A DNA stretch of 64,000 nt, taken from NCBI GenBank assembly GCA_006247105.1, contig CM016926.1, forward strand, positions 1,798,001 to 1,862,000, read 5' to 3'. The stretch is from Giardia muris (Eukaryota; Fornicata; Diplomonadida; Hexamitidae). The notes below the pieces were generated by a model. It was not told the origin of the DNA and did not search any database. It saw only the letters and a list, made by a program, of their open reading frames with translations. A program made the position numbers and the translations under genes. Positions within the stretch are counted from its first letter, which is position 1. Every line of letters starts with the position of its first letter. This document shows positions 16,746 through 25,600 of this stretch, in pieces.

Positions 16746-18144
16746 CACTTGAGACCTTAAATATTCTGCCCATCAAGTCCTCCAACGCACTCGTCAGAAG
16801 GAAGCGCAGGGCATCGAGTTCGTTCCTCGAGAGAGTATTAAGGATCCCGTCGCTAAGGGGCAAGCGAATAGTGGCTTGTCCTTGCCTATCCTGAGCCATC
16901 CCAAGATCGACTTCGGGAGGAGCGGCTCTGGCAGCGATCTCCGCGTTATGGAGCTTCTCACGGAGATGAATATTATCCTTTTCCAGGTCGCTCTTACGCT
17001 CCACCTCAATTTCATATTCGATCTTCAAGGCTCTAATCTCGTCATCCTTCCCGTCCAGCCTCTCCTTCAGCTCTTTGATCTGATCGACGTATTTCGCGAT
17101 CTCCTCTTCCCTATGCTTATTTGCATCCTTTTGGAGGATGCTCAGCTCGTTTCGAAGATCCTCAACCTCACTGTCCTTACTCCCTAGCTTCCTCTTGAGG
17201 TTCTCAATCTCCTTGCTCAGCTTACTCATCTCCATTTCCTTGTCCTTGGCGGCGTTCGAAGTACTCACCCCACCGTCCTTGAATTGCTTGAGCGCCTCAC
17301 GTAGTTCTCGGTTCTCCTTCTCTAACTCGCGGATCTTCTTCCTATCGTTGAGCTGCTCGGGAGCCGCGGAAGAATAGCCTCCTTGCGGCACTCGCGTCTG
17401 GCCATTCCCCGCGGTTGGGCGGGATTGTGTCGGCCTCATCGGAGTAGCATCGTTCCCAGCCTTCCCTATATAGCACGAAGGAGCAATTGGGATGCTACTC
17501 GGGTCATTCGGACGGAAAGGCGCGTTTAACGACCCCTGATTCATCGAGACCCTCGGAGGCGGAATGTACGAAGACACAGATGGCTGAGAATGAGAACTGT
17601 CGGTCGGGGATGACACCTTTGGTGGCGACGTAGGGGATGATTCTATTCCAGGCGAACTCCCCTTCACAGGTGGTGGCTGACGCGTTATAGCCGAGGCCTT
17701 CACAGAAGAAGATGAGAGAGGCTGAGATGGTGATGAAGAGGGAGCGGAATTGGTGGAACTTAATTCCCCGTAGTCCGCCCCCGTTGCTAGCTTGTAGCAC
17801 CTCTTGATGCGCTCAAGCTTCTCTGGGGTACCAGTGCTGCCTTTAACGACCTCTTTCAAGATATCCAGCGCTATTCCTCTGCGCTCGTATTCGTTGCGCA
17901 ACAGATCTATGCAATCGATACTCCCATTCGCTATGGCGTGCGCAAGCGCCGTCCAGCCTTGTTTATCGGCAATGAAAGACTCGACCTCGAGAAGGTGCCT
18001 GATGACGTGCGCATGATTCCCCGCTGCTGCATGCATGAGAGCAGTCATTCCGTTCGCATCCTGCTCTCCACTAAGATGATGGTAGATGAAGACATCTTCC
18101 TCATTCCCAGCCTTAGCGGCTACCATAAGTTCTGTCTCCGTCAT
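16741..18144 (-). CDS. Ankyrin-repeat/coiled-coil protein (Giardia 21.1-like)
   Basis: A 467-residue protein. Ankyrin repeats fill residues 5-75 (DANGMTALMHAAAGNH, ADKQGWTALAHAIANGS). A Ser/Pro-rich linker covers 130-255 and a strong heptad-type coiled coil covers 265-400 (LEKENRELREALKQF and following Lys/Glu/Leu-rich sequence). The C-terminal 60 residues hold a short helical segment. This architecture matches the abundant Giardia '21.1' ankyrin proteins, some of which are kinase-less relatives of the NEK-ankyrin proteins; several are cytoskeletal. Its start codon overlaps the stop of the upstream carboxypeptidase gene by 4 bp (ATGA on the minus strand). Function beyond scaffolding is unknown. 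Confidence 0.8.
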   Translation of the reverse strand: MTETELMVAAKAGNEEDVFIYHHLSGEQDANGMTALMHAAAGNHAHVIRHLLEVESFIADKQGWTALAHAIANGSIDCIDLLRNEYERRGIALDILKEVVKGSTGTPEKLERIKRCYKLATGADYGELSSTNSAPSSSPSQPLSSSSVKASAITRQPPPVKGSSPGIESSPTSPPKVSSPTDSSHSQPSVSSYIPPPRVSMNQGSLNAPFRPNDPSSIPIAPSCYIGKAGNDATPMRPTQSRPTAGNGQTRVPQGGYSSAAPEQLNDRKKIRELEKENRELREALKQFKDGGVSTSNAAKDKEMEMSKLSKEIENLKRKLGSKDSEVEDLRNELSILQKDANKHREEEIAKYVDQIKELKERLDGKDDEIRALKIEYEIEVERKSDLEKDNIHLREKLHNAEIAARAAPPEVDLGMAQDRQGQATIRLPLSDGILNTLSRNELDALRFLLTSALEDLMGRIFKVSSE

Positions 18145-21100
18145 TTTTTCTTTGTATCGTCATTTCTGAACGGATTGCGTTCAGCCGAAACCGATAGAGC
18201 CTCCACGAGCCCGCGTGGCCCTCGCCTGGCGCCGCTCGACTGCGAGAGACTGCGGCGCATCCCCGAGATGGGGCGCCGTGGGACGATGATGGGTTCCTCT
18301 TGGACGTTCGTCTGGACTTTCCAAGGCTTCGTGGTGGTGAGGCCTCCGCTGAGACGGACCGAGAAGGGCTCGGCGCGGTCTGCACGAGACGTTCCGAGCT
18401 CATGCTTAACCAAGGAGTATGTTGCCAAGCGGTTCCCCCGCACTAGCTCTTGAGTCTCCGGTTTGGGTGGTGGACGGACGATGCTAGGGGTCGGTCCTAT
18501 TTGTCTCAGACGTTCATCAAGAGGGAGAATGGGTGCGCAAGGGGCCGGGCGACGATTCCCCCAACAGGTCTTGAACTCTGGTAATTCGACCTCCTCTCCT
18601 TTGATAAGCGAGGCGATCTCGGCGCAGGCCGCACTAACAAGCTCACGATCCTGATTATGAGGTCGTCTTACCTGAGCAAGCTTGGGCATGGCTGGACAAC
18701 TCTTCGAAGGTTTAGGCTTTTGGGTAGGTGGGGGTGGTGCAGCTTGGGGTGTTTCTTGGGCCGGAGGGGTGAGCTTATAGACCACTTTTCCATTCTTCCG
18801 AACGGACATTGGAACGTCAACGCCTCCCGTGTTTGTTAGCTCGGCTTCGAAGGCGCACTCCATCCGGGCCTCGTTTTTCTGGGCTTGTAACATCTCACGA
18901 GCCACATGGTCAACGGCCTGTTCGATTCCGATCGTACTTTTCCGCCGCTTCGATACCGCGCGTGCGAACTCCACCTTGATGTCATCATCCGAGCTTTGCC
19001 CATCCAGTTCTGACGTGGTACTCTTTTGGCTCACCAGGACCGCATCGAAGTTGTACTCGGAAAGTGCACGGATCTGACGTAGAAGAAATGCGTCCTCGTT
19101 CAGCATATCGAGCGTATAGCGATATGGGATCGCGGCGATAAGGTGCGACGTGGGAGAGGTTGACCTGCTGTAGGGACGGGTTACATGCTTCCCAGAGATT
19201 GCGCGAGGTGATGTAAGGAACAGATCCTCGGCTTGTGCGTCTAGGCCTGCTTCAGGATTAGCCATCGGGCCATGAAGCACGCTTTGAAGGACGGCCTCAT
19301 TGGTAATACGAAGGCTCGGAGGGAAGCTATCCAGACGCGAGAGGATGCTCGTTGGAGAGAAGTGTTCGAGCACAAAGGCCTTTAATTCGGCACTATGGAT
19401 GATCGCATGAAGCTCAGTTCCAACGCTCTCGTTGAATTCTGCGGCCGCCGACAAGAGTTCTGGATGGAGTGCAAGCAATCCTATTGCAAGGTCTTTGCCA
19501 AGTTGCAAGAAGTCCTGTTGATCCATCTGAATACCACACTTCGTACTCCCAGCCTTCGTAACCCCTCCGAACGTGGCCTCGATACAGTAGGAGTGCTTAA
19601 TCCGTAGCAAGTTGTATGACACCGCCCGTTGGGTCCCCTCCTTACACCTTCCGATCGAAAACCGGCAATCGCGAAGGCTGAAGTATTGCGAGATGCGATT
19701 CAGCAGCTTGAAGTAGGCGACCTCCTCCCCGTCACCGTCTCCGTAGCAGGCATATCCGAAGGCGTTTGTCTTCTTCGAATGGCCGTGAAGGTCGATGCTG
19801 GCGGCGATTCGCGAAGTGAAAGGGCGAGGAACGACGGGACCAGAGGAAGTGGGACGGCTTTTTCGTTGAAGCCCTTTGGCGGAACCTGGACGACTAGAGA
19901 TGGTTGATGAAGCCCCATGACTGCCGCCATCACTATCTTGTTCTCCCGAGTCCGCTTTAACTCCCAGAGTAGAGTTCATGGCCGAACTTGTCGTATCTCC
20001 CGTGGACGCGTCGATCAGCGTCTGGACGCACCGTTTGATTGCATAGATAGATGGGTGGATAAGGTTTGAGGGCGCCGCATAGCGGCGATTAAGGTCTGCA
20101 CCGGCTAGATTGCACCTATAGTTCCCCAGGATGACCCCGTCAGGGTTCACGAGGGGGAAGATGCGAAAGACATAGAGCCTACGAAGAAGCTCGGCAATGG
20201 GTGCCTTGCTAAGGATGAAGTCGACGAAGCCTTGGCACACATAGCTTGACTGTGCTTCTCCGGGATGAATTCTGGCAGAGACGACGACCACCCTCCGTGC
20301 CTGAAGCTCCTCTGTTGAGCGGGAGGGTGCGGTGATCGTTAACATGTCGACGTCATTCTGCCCAACTGAGTGGCAAATGACTCGGTGGTTAAGCATGGGG
20401 ACGGAGGCGTTTTGGTAGTCCGGTGCTCCAACCAACGTGGCAAGCTGGCGGTATGCACGTGACTCGCGAAGTCTTCGTAGGGTTGGAAGGAAGTCTGGGC
20501 GAAGCTTTTGCATAGCACGATACGCCTCGAGGTACGCGAATTGATAGTCGACGTCCTGGACACGTGCGTTGAGAAGGGTGTCGGTGATGATTCGGTTGAG
20601 TCCACTATTGAGAGTCTTGCGCTCCTCCGCGTTGACGAGAACCGTCTTGTTAAGCCAGAGCTGGGCTTGAGTGTATGGGTATGGGTATGTGTGGGCGAAA
20701 TAGACGATGTCGGATGCGTACCGGAAGGTGTAGCTGAAGGAGAGAGTATAATAGTTTCCAAGAAGGCCTCCACCACCCCCATGCTTATCTCCCATGAAGG
20801 CGTTGTTACCGGCGTACCAGATGTCATACCCACCACGAGTCCACCCGGTCCCTGTCAACATGTATTCTGTCTCACTAAAAACCACCGGCTGCATCCCCTC
20901 GGAGTATTGGGAGGTCGACTTCGTGAAATTAGAGATGAAGAAGGTGTAACGGATCCCGGGAATGGTGTTTCCGACCGCGAAGTAATACCACTGCGTATTG
21001 CCAGTCGAGTTGGTATCCGGCCGAAGGAGAAGGAAATAATGCTGATCGTATGGTTGGAAGCGCGTGGTCATCCCCGCGTCGTTCGTCTGAAAGTCTATGG

Positions 21101-22052
21101 TGTATGGGCGCGTTAGGGCATAAGGGTTGGATGGGTCTGCATTGCTGGGTGCTCTTGTGGATTCAAGTCCTGGATCCATCCCACCATCCTTTTGTCCTTG
21201 TGGACAAATGTTCTCAAAGATCCGATCCGAAACTAGAAGGGGCGCGATTTGTGCGGTGCAAATGGAGATCCGCGTTGCTTGCATGAGGTTACCGCTTTCA
21301 AAGCGCGACTCGAACCGAAGAGATGAATCCTTAAGCTCTATACGCCTTGTAGTCCCGGCTGTTGAATAGATGTTCTCCGAATCCCTAAGCATCTCGGACC
21401 AGACACGTCTTTGATCTCCTGGAACGTTCTTTGCCGCCGTGCCGGATAGTAGGCCTACACCCGTGTGCCGGATCTGGGGACGATCCAATAGAGACGTGAA
21501 GGATGGGTTTGTGTTGTAAAGACGTGAGACGGTGTTATGGGTCAGTCGATAGTACTCGTCCTGCTGTAGGATATGGTCGGGAAGTAAGGGCTTCCACCAG
21601 GAAAAGCCACTCTCGGGATGCGGTTGCTGTACACCGGAGAACTCTCGCTTATAATGGAACACGCGTTGTCCCTTCTGCAATTGTGCATAGACGGCCCCAG
21701 CCAATGGGATACCTCGAAGAGAGGTACAACCACAACAACAGGAAATCGAATGGGGGATTAGCTCGGAAAACTGCCGTTGAGCTGGGTCTAAGGGTGCCGG
21801 TACCCTCTCCGGCTCTTCCGTGTCAAACGCTGAGCCATCCGAGGGCATGACAATCGGTGGCGTCTTCTCTTGAAAGACAAACCCACAAGTGGAGATCGAA
21901 AACTCCTTTGGTTTCGGGCCTGCGTCGTAGAGAGGGTCCGGGGGCGCGGGAAGCTGCCCCGATGCTGCTAGCTGTTCCGAGATGAGTCTCCCGATCTCTC
22001 CGTACGTCCTGGCCGTCAGACGCTGGGTCCCCTTGATACTTGTCGGACGCAT
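18141..22052 (-). CDS. Cytosolic carboxypeptidase (CCP/Nna1, peptidase family M14)
   Basis: CCP enzymes remove glutamates, or a gene-encoded C-terminal residue, from tubulin and so shape microtubule stability in flagella. The 1,303-residue protein has the CCP N-domain (residues 350-580; Trp/Tyr-rich beta sandwich, YYFAVGNT). The M14 domain follows. Its zinc ligands are H596-PGE-E599 and the histidine in D-L-H756-GH, and its general base is E825 in YCIEATFGG. NPDGV and CNLAGADLNRRY supply substrate-binding residues. All catalytic elements are present, so it should be active. About 75 residues of low complexity are inserted between the zinc ligands near 680-740. The C-terminal 400 residues are Pro/Ser-rich and disordered. 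The start ATG at 22052 faces the ArfGAP gene across a short gap that holds a hairpin. Confidence 0.92.
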   Translation of the reverse strand: MRPTSIKGTQRLTARTYGEIGRLISEQLAASGQLPAPPDPLYDAGPKPKEFSISTCGFVFQEKTPPIVMPSDGSAFDTEEPERVPAPLDPAQRQFSELIPHSISCCCGCTSLRGIPLAGAVYAQLQKGQRVFHYKREFSGVQQPHPESGFSWWKPLLPDHILQQDEYYRLTHNTVSRLYNTNPSFTSLLDRPQIRHTGVGLLSGTAAKNVPGDQRRVWSEMLRDSENIYSTAGTTRRIELKDSSLRFESRFESGNLMQATRISICTAQIAPLLVSDRIFENICPQGQKDGGMDPGLESTRAPSNADPSNPYALTRPYTIDFQTNDAGMTTRFQPYDQHYFLLLRPDTNSTGNTQWYYFAVGNTIPGIRYTFFISNFTKSTSQYSEGMQPVVFSETEYMLTGTGWTRGGYDIWYAGNNAFMGDKHGGGGGLLGNYYTLSFSYTFRYASDIVYFAHTYPYPYTQAQLWLNKTVLVNAEERKTLNSGLNRIITDTLLNARVQDVDYQFAYLEAYRAMQKLRPDFLPTLRRLRESRAYRQLATLVGAPDYQNASVPMLNHRVICHSVGQNDVDMLTITAPSRSTEELQARRVVVVSARIHPGEAQSSYVCQGFVDFILSKAPIAELLRRLYVFRIFPLVNPDGVILGNYRCNLAGADLNRRYAAPSNLIHPSIYAIKRCVQTLIDASTGDTTSSAMNSTLGVKADSGEQDSDGGSHGASSTISSRPGSAKGLQRKSRPTSSGPVVPRPFTSRIAASIDLHGHSKKTNAFGYACYGDGDGEEVAYFKLLNRISQYFSLRDCRFSIGRCKEGTQRAVSYNLLRIKHSYCIEATFGGVTKAGSTKCGIQMDQQDFLQLGKDLAIGLLALHPELLSAAAEFNESVGTELHAIIHSAELKAFVLEHFSPTSILSRLDSFPPSLRITNEAVLQSVLHGPMANPEAGLDAQAEDLFLTSPRAISGKHVTRPYSRSTSPTSHLIAAIPYRYTLDMLNEDAFLLRQIRALSEYNFDAVLVSQKSTTSELDGQSSDDDIKVEFARAVSKRRKSTIGIEQAVDHVAREMLQAQKNEARMECAFEAELTNTGGVDVPMSVRKNGKVVYKLTPPAQETPQAAPPPPTQKPKPSKSCPAMPKLAQVRRPHNQDRELVSAACAEIASLIKGEEVELPEFKTCWGNRRPAPCAPILPLDERLRQIGPTPSIVRPPPKPETQELVRGNRLATYSLVKHELGTSRADRAEPFSVRLSGGLTTTKPWKVQTNVQEEPIIVPRRPISGMRRSLSQSSGARRGPRGLVEALSVSAERNPFRNDDTKKK

Positions 22053-22147
22053 TTTTTACCCCTCATCTCATATAGACCCAGTCCCTCGCTCCTGGGTCTA
22101 TGGCCCTTAACCCACGAGGTGAGACAGTAGCGCATAAGCCTCTAAAA
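22053..22147. promoter_or_regulatory. Divergent promoter between CCP and ArfGAP genes
   Basis: The interval has an AT tract next to the minus-strand ATG (TAAAAAATG on that strand) and another, CTCTAAAAATGG, next to the favoured ArfGAP start. Between them is a perfect 10 bp inverted repeat with a 10 nt loop (separate entry). Confidence 0.4.
22072..22101. repeat. Perfect 10 bp inverted repeat (hairpin) in a divergent promoter
   Basis: ATAGACCCAG at 22072-22081 is the exact reverse complement of CTGGGTCTAT at 22092-22101, with a 10-base pyrimidine-rich loop. It sits between two divergently transcribed genes and overlaps an upstream in-frame ATG at 22100. It could be a dimeric protein-binding site or an RNA hairpin in the 5' leader. 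Confidence 0.6.
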
Positions 22148-22633
22148 ATGGAAGTCTTGCGTGCTCGTTTAAAGAAGGCTAGAGATGCTCTCGGTTCTAC
22201 ATGCTTCGATTGCTCTGCAACGACTCCGACCTGGGCATCGGTTCACTTGGGTATCTTCTTGTGTCTCAACTGTGCTGGCCGACATCGTGGGTATGGAACC
22301 CATGTCTCCTTTGTCAGATCGATAGAGTTAGATACTTGGACGGAGGAGCAAGTATTACTCATGGAGCATGGAGGAAACGAACGGTTTGCTGAGTTCCTTA
22401 AGACTGCTGGGGTCAGCCGGAAGGATACTTACAAGTCGAACCGTCTTGATGATTACAAAACACTCCTTCGCAAGGACTCATTACACATAGTCGATACTCA
22501 ACAAGTTACTGATGCAGATCCAAACCCACAGCCGGAGCCCGCCGCATCCACGCCGCCCCTCGTCCACGTCAACGCCCTCATAGGAGATACCCAAGCTCGG
22601 AGGGCTCTTGGACGTGTCGAACGGGTCTTCTAA
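22148..22633 (+). CDS. Arf GTPase-activating protein
   Basis: ArfGAPs stimulate GTP hydrolysis by Arf proteins and control coat release in vesicle traffic. The protein carries the complete ArfGAP zinc finger C-x2-C-x16-C-x2-C (CFDC ... CLNC), then the arginine finger in [36 protein letters not shown] and [10 protein letters not shown] follow, as in ArfGAP1/2/3 and Gcs1. Only about 160 residues are present, so it is little more than the catalytic domain plus a short acidic/proline tail. Binding partners that target larger ArfGAPs are missing. I favour the ATG at 22148 because AAAA precedes it directly and the upstream in-frame ATG at 22100 lies inside a hairpin. Starting at 22100 would add 16 residues. 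Confidence 0.9.
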   Translation: MEVLRARLKKARDALGSTCFDCSATTPTWASVHLGIFLCLNCAGRHRGYGTHVSFVRSIELDTWTEEQVLLMEHGGNERFAEFLKTAGVSRKDTYKSNRLDDYKTLLRKDSLHIVDTQQVTDADPNPQPEPAASTPPLVHVNALIGDTQARRALGRVERVF

Positions 22634-22669
22634 TGGGGTAGTAAAGAGCCATCAAATACCAAAAATCGT

Positions 22670-25600
22670 ATGCAAGGTATGGCCGCCGGCACCGGTGTGC
22701 AATGGACCGAGAGCGTCCCGGCGGGTCACCATGGCGCCGACGTCGCCGGCCAGGTCCTCGCCATGCAGGCCGAGGCGGCACCCCGAGGTGGTCCGAGCCT
22801 CGGAGAACTGGTCTGGGGACGCCTTCAAATCCGCTCGCATTCCGCCGGAGATCAGTACCAGCGGGTGCTCAACGCGTTCTACGAGAAGCATTCGCTCGTG
22901 ACGGTCGCCGTCGTCTGTCACTACTGTGGGGTGATCGATCCGCGAGAGCTCTCGCCCCTCGCCCTTAACACTTTCTTCTCGGAGGCCTCGGATGTCTTGT
23001 CGACGACTCTTGGGGTGGATACGCTTCCTCTCAAGTCGAGTGCGATGCGACTTCTTCTCCAACACCTTCTGGCCTCTAATGACACACGCCTTGGCTTCTA
23101 TAATTTCATCTTTGATAACCGAGTCGTCATACAAGGGGTGACGCAGATCGACTTCGAGGATATGTGCCGGGTTCTGATAGTCTTCTTCCCGAAGCATGGG
23201 CTTCTGCAACACTTCTGCGGCAGCTTCCACTCCCAGCATATCACGACGATCAATAAGTACACTTGGCCCATGATCTACACATTCTTAGCTCAGTTTCCGA
23301 CGGCCGAGTCCATCTGTTCCGGGTATGACTTCAAGCAATCGATCTACCCGGCGCCGATCGACAATTATGCCAACCAGGTACGAGACCAGGTCTTCTCCGG
23401 AGATGTCCCCCAAGCTCAAAGCATTTCGGCCACTCGCTCTTCGAGGCAGAATCTTAGTGGTTCTAAAGGGAAACTATCGATGTCAGCCGTTGGCCGTTCA
23501 ACTGATCGACTGGCGGGAAGCTCGTCAAACCCGCTCAGTAAGAGCCAGGCTGGATCGGCGAGGGCGGCCCCTATGTCCATCAGTAAGTTTTCTCGAGGTT
23601 CAAGCGCGACTAATTTACTGGATTCCCAATCATCAACTGCACCAAAGGTCGTCCCTGTTGCGGCCGCGGCGCCCGCAGCCCCAGCAATTCCGGCTATACC
23701 GTCTCCGACACGAGCAAGTCAACCCCCTCTACCGACGGCAGAACATATGAGCCCTCAACAGTACACGCACTATACGGAGGCGACGCGCTCGTTTCTGAAG
23801 AACCTTGACGACATCCTCTCCCAGAAGGTTATCTACTCATCCACTGATGAGTCCATGACCAATGACTCATCCGCACTCTCACTCCCAAGCATCGAACTCA
23901 TCTCAAACCCTGTAGCAAACGCGAGCACGTCGCTTGAGGAGCAGCGTGCTTCAATTGAGCGTGATATCCTACAGAAGTCTCCCTCCTCCGTTAAAAAGGT
24001 TCAGTTTATTGACCCACGAGATCAACCAGCACGCCCCTCAACAAACGTCACCCCGAAGTCGGCCCTCAAGAATAGTGGATCGTTAACGCCCCGTCAGCCT
24101 ACCACAGCACCACCGCCGCAGGTTCAACCACAGCCTCCACCTCCTCCCCCACAGCCACCCATTCAACGGGAACCTCAGATATCTCTTCCAGATCCTTTAG
24201 ATATTGCAAGACAAGTTGACCGGATTGCTACGATGGAGCCGCCTGGAGCTTCTCTACCATCTCAACCCTCAGAATACCCGCCCATGTCGCTCGGGATGGA
24301 CGCTGACCTGGCAGCGATGACAAATATGGTGAACCTTGCTGTCTCTATGTCATCGGCTCCCGAGGCTCCCGTCACTAGTGGCCCCATCACCATATCGGAC
24401 TTCTACACTGGCGCAGTACAACAGAGATATGCGCCAAAGCCTCCTCCAAAACGTGAGGAGAGGCCGATCCCAGTATCTGCGGCTACTACTCCGGCTAAGC
24501 CACAGGCTGAGACTCCGAGGGCACCCTCCAAGCTCCAACAGAAGCACAATGAGATTGCAGCGCGCCTTGCAGCCTTCAAGTCGACATCCACCGTTCGTCG
24601 TTCGTCTCGTGACAGCGCTTCATCTCGAGATTCATCTCTTAGTCATCCTAGTGTGGATGGTCAAGGGTCTAAGACGGAATCCTCACCAGAACTCGTTCCA
24701 GAGCCAGAACCAATACGAGTAGTTCAGACGCATGTACGGCAACAGCCACAGCAGTCACAGCAGCCACAGCAACCCCCACAGTTCCAGCCACAGCCCCAGA
24801 TCCAACCCCAAGTGCAATCCCAGGTACAGCAAGGATATCCCTACTTACAGCCTCAAGCACAGGCTCAACCCCTGCCTAAACCCCAACCTCCTGCACCTCC
24901 TCCTGTACAACCCGTTGCTAGCTCAGGGTCTTCGAAGTTCCAGGAGTCCATCCGTCAGACGTCGATTAGTGACAGTACGAGCTCCCATCAAGGTGTTCCC
25001 ACGAGCATGCCGCTCTTGGAGCCCAGTTTCGAGCCCGAACGGAAGAGCTCGACGGAATTCTCGCATCCGAACGTCCCACTTCTCCAGGAGAAGTACGACC
25101 TGGAGAACATATCTCTTATTCACGGTGAACCGTCTCACCCAGCTACTACCCGGCGCGTGCAGGAGACGTTTGACTCGCCTCCGATGCTTGTAGCCAACAC
25201 AGTACCGATTCAACCGATAGCCGTCCAACCTCACGCACCTCCAAATCGTCTGAGCTTCGATGATATCCCTCTCCAGCCTCCCCTGATCACCGGCGTTCCC
25301 GAACGTCCGGTTTCCCAGACTCCAAGAAAGGCGCCTCCCGCTTTCAACGTGCGTGCTCGAGGTACACCGGCTAGAGTTCCGAGTACTGAGAGACAAGATC
25401 TTGGCCCGTCCCAATCCCCCTCTCCACGTAAGCCTCGTGTCCCAACATCCTCGCCACCCCCTCAGCCAATTTCCTCGACGGTCCGCGAGGAGCCGAAGAG
25501 GCCTTCTATTGATGTAGCACGAGCACATGCTAGACCTCAAGAACCTATGAAGGCGACTCAGGACTTCAAGCGATCTGTGGAGAAGCCGAAGCCGGAGCCC

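Noticed and set aside
20508..21116. Plus-strand frame of 202 codons inside the carboxypeptidase gene
   Set aside because: Antisense to the CCP N-domain, with no family signature.
22652..23239. Minus-strand frame of 195 codons antisense to the DCUN1-like domain
   Set aside because: The plus-strand reading has an ordered domain and a long continuation; this one has neither.
24732..24930. Possible CRISPR or satellite array in the CAG/CCA-rich tract
   Set aside because: Units are irregular hexamers in frame within a coding sequence, with no constant repeats and variable spacers.
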